From assembly GCA_023456105.1 (NCBI GenBank), contig JAEYAO010000008.1:1-61851 (forward strand): a stretch of 61,851 nucleotides of DNA, given 5' to 3'. Shown here piece after piece: positions 54,687 through 61,851 of the stretch. Within the stretch, counting starts at the first letter, position 1. The number at the start of each line of letters is the position of its first letter. Source of the DNA: Pseudomonadota bacterium (lineage in GTDB: Bacteria > Pseudomonadota > Alphaproteobacteria > Caulobacterales > Caulobacteraceae). The position numbers were made by a program, and so were the translations under genes. The notes beneath the pieces are model-generated. The model saw only the letters and a program-made list of their open reading frames with translations. It ran no database searches and was not told where the DNA came from.

Positions 54687-55640
54687 TTAGGTTGTTTCCG
54701 GTTCTTCGGAGTGCGGGGCGGGCTCGGCCTTGCGCCGACTCGCACGGCGGCGAGGCGCTTCTTCCCCGGCCTCATCCGAGGCTTCCGTGCGGGTGGAGCG
54801 GGTCAGAAAGCTCGGCAAGCTTGCAGCGGACCCGTCTTCCGCGATCGCCCGCGGCGTGCGTGCGCGACGCGCGGGCCGTTGGGCCGGCGGTTCCGCGTCC
54901 TGGTGGACCGCTGCGGATTCCATCAACTCCGCCGGCGGCGTCGCCTCGGCGGGCGCGGTCGGTTCCGGTTCGGCCGTTTCGACGGGGGGCTGGGCCTCGG
55001 TCTCGACGTCTCCCGACGCTTGCGCCTCGAAGCGGCGGGTGCGCTCCTCGCGCCGGCGCTCCCAGCGCTCGCGGCGGCTTTCGCGGCGACCGCCGCCTTC
55101 GCCTTCGGCGCGAGCCTCACCCTCTTCGGCGTCGCGGTCCTGGCGCTCGGACCGCTCGGGGCGTTCCTGACGGGGGCGTTCCTCGCGTTCGCGGCGCTGT
55201 TGCTCGGCGCGTTCCTCGCGCTGACGCTGCTGCTCCGCCCGGTCGGCCTCGGCCTTTTCGGCGGCCTGCTGAGCGGCGATGAAGGCGGCGGCCTGAGCGC
55301 CCGACTCGTCTTCGAAGTCGATGTCGAAGCCTTGGTGCGACAGCTCGCGCGCGGCGATGTCGGAGAAGGACTTCTGCGGCTGGAGCGCCCGCAGCACGCG
55401 ATAATAGTGCTCGGCGTGCTGCTGGTAGTTTTCGGCCAGCACCCGGTCGCCGGAGGACGAGGCGTCGCGCGCCAGCTGCTGATAGCGCTCGTACACGGTC
55501 TGCGCGTTGCCGCGGACCTTGATGTTCTCGGGCCCCTGCGAGTCCCACGAACGGTTCGGATTGGCGTTGTTGGCGTTGTTGGCGCCGCCGGGCTTCCTGT
55601 TGCGTCCGCGCTGACGCTTCATGCCCTTGAAGTCTCTCAT
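54687..55640 (-). CDS. DUF4167 domain protein with charged low-complexity tail
   Basis: The product has 317 residues. The first 110 form the DUF4167 domain (MKRQRGRNRKPGG, RGNAQTVYERYQQLARDASSSGDRV, ENYQQHAEHYYRVL), conserved in alphaproteobacteria and likely RNA- or ribosome-linked from its basic start. The rest is a long Arg/Glu/Gln-rich, probably disordered stretch. ATG 55640 is chosen because the conserved MRDFKGMKRQRGR follows. In related genomes this gene often lies near prfA-prmC; here it is near typA. Confidence 0.85.
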   Translation of the reverse strand: MRDFKGMKRQRGRNRKPGGANNANNANPNRSWDSQGPENIKVRGNAQTVYERYQQLARDASSSGDRVLAENYQQHAEHYYRVLRALQPQKSFSDIAARELSHQGFDIDFEDESGAQAAAFIAAQQAAEKAEADRAEQQRQREERAEQQRREREERPRQERPERSERQDRDAEEGEARAEGEGGGRRESRRERWERRREERTRRFEAQASGDVETEAQPPVETAEPEPTAPAEATPPAELMESAAVHQDAEPPAQRPARRARTPRAIAEDGSAASLPSFLTRSTRTEASDEAGEEAPRRRASRRKAEPAPHSEEPETT

Positions 55641-55877
55641 GGAACCATAACCGTTCTGTGGGGCGACGCCGCCGGGCGAGGGAAGACGCCGGGCGTGTCC
55701 TGATCCGTCTTTCCTTCGCCTCCAGGCCGGATCGGGGCCGATCCCCGGGGCCGAAATGCAGGAAAGCCGTCGCCGCCCGGCATGGTGCGCCGGCCACGGC
55801 GGCCGACCGTCATGCGTGCTCAAGGCGCGAGATCACCGGGCGACCGGCCCGACAGGCTGCGTTTGAGTGGGAGACAG

Positions 55878-55902
55878 GGCGAGACTTAGCGCGCGTCTCG
55901 CC
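55878..55902 (-). terminator. Possible weak terminator after typA
   Basis: GGCGAGAC (55878-55885) pairs with GTCTCGCC (55895-55902), 17 bp after the typA stop on the minus strand. There is no clear T-run. The rest of the 55641-55918 gap holds nothing I recognise. Confidence 0.35.
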
Positions 55903-55918
55903 CCATTCCAAGAGCAAA

Positions 55919-57751
<1,833 letters not shown>

Positions 57752-57921
57752 TTCAGGATCAGACGTGCGAGGCGGCCGGCGAGCGGACCAGGAGGTCCGG
57801 GCGGGCCGCGTGAATAAAGAAGCGACGGTTCGGGAGGCGGGCGCCTCATACAGCGGGACGCGTCGAAAGGCCAGAGGCGGCCTTTTTGGCGATTCGGGGC
57901 GCGCGAGCTAAGGAGCCGCGC

Positions 57922-58821
57922 ATGACCACGCTTCTATATGGCCGCCCGCCGGCGGTGTTCGACCCGCCCGCCGATGCGATCCAGACCTCGCCGCTGATCC
58001 CGGAATCGGCGGCGCTGGAGGCCATGGAGCCGGGCTCGGTCGACGACGTGACGGTCTATGCGCCGCCGGGCGTGCTGGAGCGGCGCTACACCCTGGCCAT
58101 GGCGCTGCGGGCGCTCAAGGTCGGCGGGCGGCTGGACGTCATGGCGCCCAAGGCCAAGGGCGGCTCGCGCCTGGCCAAGGAGCTGAAGGGTTTCGGGCTC
58201 GAGGTCGCCGAGACCGCCAAGGCGCACCACAGGCGTTGCATCGCCCTGCGCCCGGACGTCGTGATCGGGGTGGACGAGGCGATCGCTGCGGGCGCGCAGC
58301 AGCTTGTGCCCGGACTGGAGGCCTGGTCGCAGCCGGGGATTTTCGCCTGGGACCGCGTCGACGCGGGCTCGGCCCTGCTGGCGCAACACTTGCCCGTGCT
58401 GAAGGGCAAGGGCGCGGATCTGGGCTGCGGCTACGGCGCCCTCGCCACGGTGATCCTGCGATCGCCCGAGGTGTCGTCGCTGAAGCTGGTGGACCTCGAC
58501 CGGCGCGCGATCCAGGCGGCGCGCCGTAACATCGAGGATGCGCGCGCCAAGGTGCACTGGACCGACGTGCGCACGCTGGCGACCAAGGGCGATTACGATT
58601 TTGTGGTCAGCAACCCGCCCTTCCACGACGGCGGCGCCGAGGACCGGCGGCTGGGGCAAGCCTTTATCCGCAAGGCGGCCGAGATGCTGAGGAAGGGCGG
58701 GGTGCTGTGGCTGGTCGCCAACCGGCACCTGCCCTACGAGGCCGAGTTGAACGCCGCTTTCGCCCGCGTGCGTCCGGTTGCGGACCAGGGCGGCTACAAG
58801 GTGTTCGAGGCGGTGAAGTGA
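57922..58821 (+). CDS. RsmC/RlmG-like rRNA (guanine-N2) methyltransferase
   Basis: This 299-residue class I methyltransferase of the MTS family has SAM motif I GADLGCGYGALATVIL and the catalytic NPPF in FVVSNPPFHDGG. The N-terminal half resembles the inactive duplicate domain of RsmC. In E. coli RsmC methylates G1207 of 16S rRNA and RlmG methylates 23S rRNA; which applies here is not clear. ATG 57922 has AAGGAG upstream. The rRNA pseudouridine synthase gene follows after 34 bp. Confidence 0.85.
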   Translation: MTTLLYGRPPAVFDPPADAIQTSPLIPESAALEAMEPGSVDDVTVYAPPGVLERRYTLAMALRALKVGGRLDVMAPKAKGGSRLAKELKGFGLEVAETAKAHHRRCIALRPDVVIGVDEAIAAGAQQLVPGLEAWSQPGIFAWDRVDAGSALLAQHLPVLKGKGADLGCGYGALATVILRSPEVSSLKLVDLDRRAIQAARRNIEDARAKVHWTDVRTLATKGDYDFVVSNPPFHDGGAEDRRLGQAFIRKAAEMLRKGGVLWLVANRHLPYEAELNAAFARVRPVADQGGYKVFEAVK

Positions 58822-58855
58822 GCTCGCGCTCACGTAGCCCGAAGGGCGGTGGCGC

Positions 58856-59599
58856 ATGAAGAAGACCCCGACCGCCCGGATCGACAAGCTGCTGGGCTCC
58901 ATGGGCTACGGCTCGCGTGCCGAGATCGCCCGGCTGGCGCGCGCGGGCGGCGTGGTGCTGGACGGCGAGGACGTGTTGGACGTGTCGCGGCGCATTCCGA
59001 TCACGCCCGACTTGCCCACGCGCATGGAGATCGACGGCGAGCCGCTCGATCCCGCGCCGGGCCTGGTCATCCTGCTGAACAAGCCTCTGGGCATGACCTG
59101 TTCGCACAAGGAGGACGGCGCGCTGGTCTATGACGTGCTGCCGGATCGCTGGCGTCGGCGAGACCCGGCGGTCTCAACCATCGGACGGCTGGACAAGCAG
59201 ACCACGGGCCTGCTGCTGCTGACCGACGACGGCGACCTGCTGCACCGCGTGATCAGCCCCAAGCGCCATGTCGCCAAGGTTTATCGCGCGACTCTGGCCC
59301 GCCCGCTGGAGGGGGGCGAGGGCACGCTGTTCGCCTCGGGCGAGCTGATGCTGGAGGGGGAAAGCAAACCGCTGGCGCCGGCGGTGCTGGAGCCGGTCTC
59401 TCCCACCGAGGCCCTGCTGACGGTGACAGAAGGCCGCTACCACCAGGTGCGCCGCATGTTCGCCGCCGTCGGCAACCATGTGGAGGCGCTGCACCGGGAA
59501 CGGCTGGGCGGGCTGACGCTGCCGGCCGATCTGGCCCCCGGCGCCTGGCGGCTGCTGACGCCGGACGAGATCGCCTCGATCTTCGTCGAGCCGGCTTGA
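58856..59599 (+). CDS. rsuA: RsuA-family rRNA pseudouridine synthase
   Basis: This 247-residue protein has an S4 RNA-binding domain (ARIDKLLGSMGYGSRAEIARL, 5-65) followed by the RsuA catalytic domain. The active-site Asp is in IGRLDKQTTGLLLLTDDG, and KPLGMTCSHKEDG and YHQVRRMF are also present. E. coli RsuA makes pseudouridine 516 in 16S rRNA. Length fits RsuA rather than the larger RluB. It lies between the methyltransferase and trpF on the same strand. Confidence 0.9.
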   Translation: MKKTPTARIDKLLGSMGYGSRAEIARLARAGGVVLDGEDVLDVSRRIPITPDLPTRMEIDGEPLDPAPGLVILLNKPLGMTCSHKEDGALVYDVLPDRWRRRDPAVSTIGRLDKQTTGLLLLTDDGDLLHRVISPKRHVAKVYRATLARPLEGGEGTLFASGELMLEGESKPLAPAVLEPVSPTEALLTVTEGRYHQVRRMFAAVGNHVEALHRERLGGLTLPADLAPGAWRLLTPDEIASIFVEPA

Positions 59600-59632
59600 C
59601 CGGACGGCCCGTCGGGCACACCTGCATCCGCC

Positions 59633-60274
59633 ATGACCCCGGCGATCAAGATTTGCGGCCTGACCACGGCGGACACGCTCGCCGCTGCGATCGATGGCGG
59701 TGCGGACTTCGTCGGCGCGGTGATCTTCCCGAAGAGCCCCCGCCATATCGCGCCGGATGTGGCGGGCGAGTTGTTCCAGCCGGCGCGCGGGAAAGCGCGG
59801 ATCGTGGCGGTGGTGGTCGATCCGGACGACGCCTTGCTGGAGACGATCGGGCGCACGCTGAAGCCGGACCTCGTGCAGCTGCATGGGCGCGAGACGCCGG
59901 AACGCCTGGCCGCTGTGCGCGCGCTGACCGGGGCGGGCGTGATCAAGGCTTTGCCGATCCGAACGTCCGAAGACCTCGACGCGGCGGAGGCGTGGGAGCC
60001 GCACGTCGATCATCTGATGTTCGACGCCAAGCCGCCGGAGGGGTCGGTCCTGCCCGGCGGGGTGGGGCGCAGCTTCGACTGGTCACTGCTTTCCGACCGC
60101 GCGTTCAAGAAGCGGTGGTTTCTGGCGGGCGGCCTGACACCCGACAATGTGGCCGAAGCGCTCGCCTTGACAGGCGCGCCCATGGCGGACGTCTCCTCTG
60201 GCGTGGAGAGCGCGCCGGGTGTTAAGGACGCGGCCCGGATCGCGGCCTTCCTGCAGGCTGTGCGCCGGTCGTAA
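59633..60274 (+). CDS. trpF: Phosphoribosylanthranilate isomerase
   Basis: TrpF converts PRA to CdRP in tryptophan synthesis. The 213-residue TIM barrel has the catalytic Cys in IKICGLTTADTLAAAI, GADFVGAVIFPKSPRHI, the Asp region VDHLMFDAKPPEG, and the phosphate site FLAGGLTPDNV and DVSSGVESAPGVKD. Length is standard. trpB follows 32 bp downstream, the usual alphaproteobacterial order trpF-trpB-trpA. Confidence 0.96.
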   Translation: MTPAIKICGLTTADTLAAAIDGGADFVGAVIFPKSPRHIAPDVAGELFQPARGKARIVAVVVDPDDALLETIGRTLKPDLVQLHGRETPERLAAVRALTGAGVIKALPIRTSEDLDAAEAWEPHVDHLMFDAKPPEGSVLPGGVGRSFDWSLLSDRAFKKRWFLAGGLTPDNVAEALALTGAPMADVSSGVESAPGVKDAARIAAFLQAVRRS

Positions 60275-60306
60275 TTCGGACGCCTGCTCGCGCCAGGGTG
60301 CTGCCT

Positions 60307-61521
60307 GTGAACGCCATACTCCCCAACACCTACGCCTGGCCCGACGCGAAGGGTCGCTTTGGTCCCTATGGCGGCCAGTTCGTCGCCGAAACCCTGATGC
60401 CGCTGATCCACGAACTGGATGCGGCCTATGCCGAGGCCAAGGCCGATCCGAGCTTCCAGGCCGAGCTGGACGGCTATCTGACCCACTATGTGGGGCGCGA
60501 GAGCCCGCTGTATTTCGCCGAACGCCTGACCGAGCATTTCGGCGGGGCCAACGTCTGGCTGAAGCGCGAGGACCTGAACCACACTGGCGCGCACAAGATC
60601 AACAACTGCATGGGCCAGATCCTGCTGGCCCGCAGGATGGGCAAGACCCGCATCATCGCCGAGACCGGCGCGGGTCAGCACGGCGTGGCCTCGGCCACCG
60701 TCAGCGCGCGCTTCGACCTGCCCTGCACCGTCTACATGGGCGCGGTGGACGTGGAGCGGCAGCAGCCCAACGTCTTCCGCATGCGCCTTCTGGGCGCCGA
60801 GGTGTTCCCTGTCACGGCGGGGGCGGCGACGCTGAAGGACGCCATGAACGAGGCGATGCGCGACTGGGTCACCAATGTCGCCGACACCTACTACATCATC
60901 GGCACGGCGGCGGGCCCGCACCCCTATCCGGCCATGGTGCGCGACTTCCAGTCCGTGATCGGTAAGGAGATCAAGGTCCAGTCGAAGGCCCAGATGGGCA
61001 AGCTGCCGGAGGCGGTGGTCGCCTGCATCGGCGGCGGCTCCAACGCCATCGGCGCCTTCCACCCCTTTGTGGACGATGAGGGCGTGCGTCTGATCGGCGT
61101 CGAGGCGGCCGGCCACGGCCTGGACACGCCCGCCCACGCAGCCAGCCTCAAGGGCGGACGGCCGGGCGTGCTGCACGGCAACCGCACCTATCTGCTGCAG
61201 GACGAGCATGGCCAGATCGTCGAGGGTCACTCGATCTCGGCCGGTCTGGATTATCCGGGCATCGGGCCCGAGCACGCCTGGCTGCACGACATCGGCCGCG
61301 CCGAATACCGCTCGGCCACCGACGCCGAGGCGCTGGAGGCGTTTCAGCTCTGCTCGCGTCTGGAAGGGATCATTCCGGCGCTGGAGCCCGCCCATGCGCT
61401 GGCCCGGACCGCCGAGGTGGCGCGCGAGGTCGGCAAGGGCGGCGACGTGGTGCTGCTGATGTCGGGACGCGGCGACAAGGACATCTTCCAGGTGGCGCGT
61501 CACCTGGGCGTGGAGCTCTAG
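60307..61521 (+). CDS. trpB: Tryptophan synthase beta subunit
   Basis: TrpB joins indole and serine to form tryptophan, using PLP. The 404-residue protein has the cofactor lysine in HTGAHKINNCMGQ, the substrate site ETGAGQHGVA, and the PLP-phosphate loop GGGSNAIGAFH. GTG 60307 is preferred because CAGGG lies eight bases upstream; GTG 60298 would add three residues. All catalytic motifs are intact. trpA is not in the window, where a secreted-protein gene follows immediately. Confidence 0.97.
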   Translation: MNAILPNTYAWPDAKGRFGPYGGQFVAETLMPLIHELDAAYAEAKADPSFQAELDGYLTHYVGRESPLYFAERLTEHFGGANVWLKREDLNHTGAHKINNCMGQILLARRMGKTRIIAETGAGQHGVASATVSARFDLPCTVYMGAVDVERQQPNVFRMRLLGAEVFPVTAGAATLKDAMNEAMRDWVTNVADTYYIIGTAAGPHPYPAMVRDFQSVIGKEIKVQSKAQMGKLPEAVVACIGGGSNAIGAFHPFVDDEGVRLIGVEAAGHGLDTPAHAASLKGGRPGVLHGNRTYLLQDEHGQIVEGHSISAGLDYPGIGPEHAWLHDIGRAEYRSATDAEALEAFQLCSRLEGIIPALEPAHALARTAEVAREVGKGGDVVLLMSGRGDKDIFQVARHLGVEL

Positions 61522-61522
61522 A

Positions 61523-61851
61523 ATGATGAAGACCCTGATCGTCACGGCCTTTCTGGCGGGAAGCGTCTGCGCACCCGCGCTCGCGCAAGAGGGCGCGGCC
61601 CCGACAACGGCGGCCCCTGTCGCGGCGGCGGCCGGCGCGCCGGCGACGGACACGCCGATCCTGACGGGCGCGCAGGCGTCGCCGGACTGCGGCGGGCTCA
61701 ACAACCTGGCCGGTCGCGCCTTCTGCATCACCGCGCCGCTGAGCTCGATCGGCGCCCTGGCCGACGCCTACATCGCCGACTTCGGAACGCGCGGCTGGCT
61801 GCCGGCCGGCGGCGACGACAACCGCGTCGTCTTCGTCAAGCGCCGTGAGGC
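61523..61851 (+). CDS. Secreted protein of unknown function (partial, cut by window end)
   Basis: An open frame runs from the ATG at 61523 (one base after the trpB stop) to the window edge. It starts MMKTLIVTAFLAGSVCAPALAQ, a clear signal peptide, followed by an Ala/Pro-rich linker and then DCGGLNNLAGRAFCITAP with two cysteines. I do not recognise the family. Its position suggests co-transcription with trpB. The C-terminus is outside the window. Confidence 0.7.
   Translation, partial: MMKTLIVTAFLAGSVCAPALAQEGAAPTTAAPVAAAAGAPATDTPILTGAQASPDCGGLNNLAGRAFCITAPLSSIGALADAYIADFGTRGWLPAGGDDNRVVFVKRRE

Noticed and set aside
54486..55703. 405-codon plus-strand open frame with apparent hydrophobic Leu/Ala/Phe runs
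   Set aside because: It is antisense to the Arg/Glu-rich DUF4167 tail and the kinase start; the hydrophobic look comes from complementing charged codons.

Overview
This is a high-GC alphaproteobacterial chromosome segment, most likely Caulobacterales and probably Brevundimonas or a close relative. I base this on the strong GC3 bias, the lysC/ptsP/ispG/prfA neighbourhood, the DUF4167, DUF1178 and DUF4893 families, and a complete PhyR-NepR-EcfG general stress response (GSR) locus with a dedicated kinase. No tRNA, rRNA, CRISPR array or prophage was recognised. Apart from the left edge, the window is core chromosome.

Left edge (1-6.2 kb): the start of an IS3-like element, then two visibly broken genes. 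One is a TonB-dependent siderophore receptor with a frameshift. The other is a DUF1624-type membrane acyltransferase with an in-frame TAA. A TadE/TadG pair without the rest of a Tad system follows.

6-15 kb: an M23 envelope peptidase, a ydbH-ynbE-ydbL operon (AsmA-like envelope lipid transport), an orphan DNA cytosine methyltransferase, a small lipoprotein and an MFS permease. 15-22 kb: the TCA block sucC-sucD and sucA-sucB with strong terminators; SucB carries two lipoyl domains.

22-31 kb: a GST, prfA, a TSUP permease, ispG next to a RodZ-like gene, ptsP, lysC and divergent ubiG. 31-38 kb: a tightly overlapping minus-strand run (comF, grxC, nitrilase-family amidase, DUF1178, GNAT) and a second one (peptidyl-prolyl isomerase lipoprotein, argJ, mutT, flp pilin). 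A plus-strand methyltransferase is wedged between them, overlapping comF at the start codon and flp at the stop codon.

38-47 kb: secA, a class V aminotransferase, a membrane-anchored thioredoxin-like hypothetical, obgE, a cupin and a succinate-semialdehyde dehydrogenase. 46.8-50.7 kb: the GSR locus. nepR-ecfG-phyK runs left and phyR runs right. Both divergent promoters, plus a third inside the 3' end of phyK that would drive an entericidin-like lipoprotein gene, match the EcfG consensus GGAAC-N16-CGTT exactly. In the known system, PhyK phosphorylates PhyR, PhyR-P captures NepR, and EcfG is freed. Here that would feed back on all three core regulators and switch on the entericidin gene. A candidate small RNA with a strong terminator lies between phyR and hisS.

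50.9-61.9 kb: hisS, a DUF4893 lipoprotein, a hybrid histidine kinase with an apparently degenerate ATP-binding domain, a DUF4167 protein, typA, then rRNA-modification genes (rsmC-like, rsuA-like) leading into trpF-trpB and a partial secreted protein cut by the window end.
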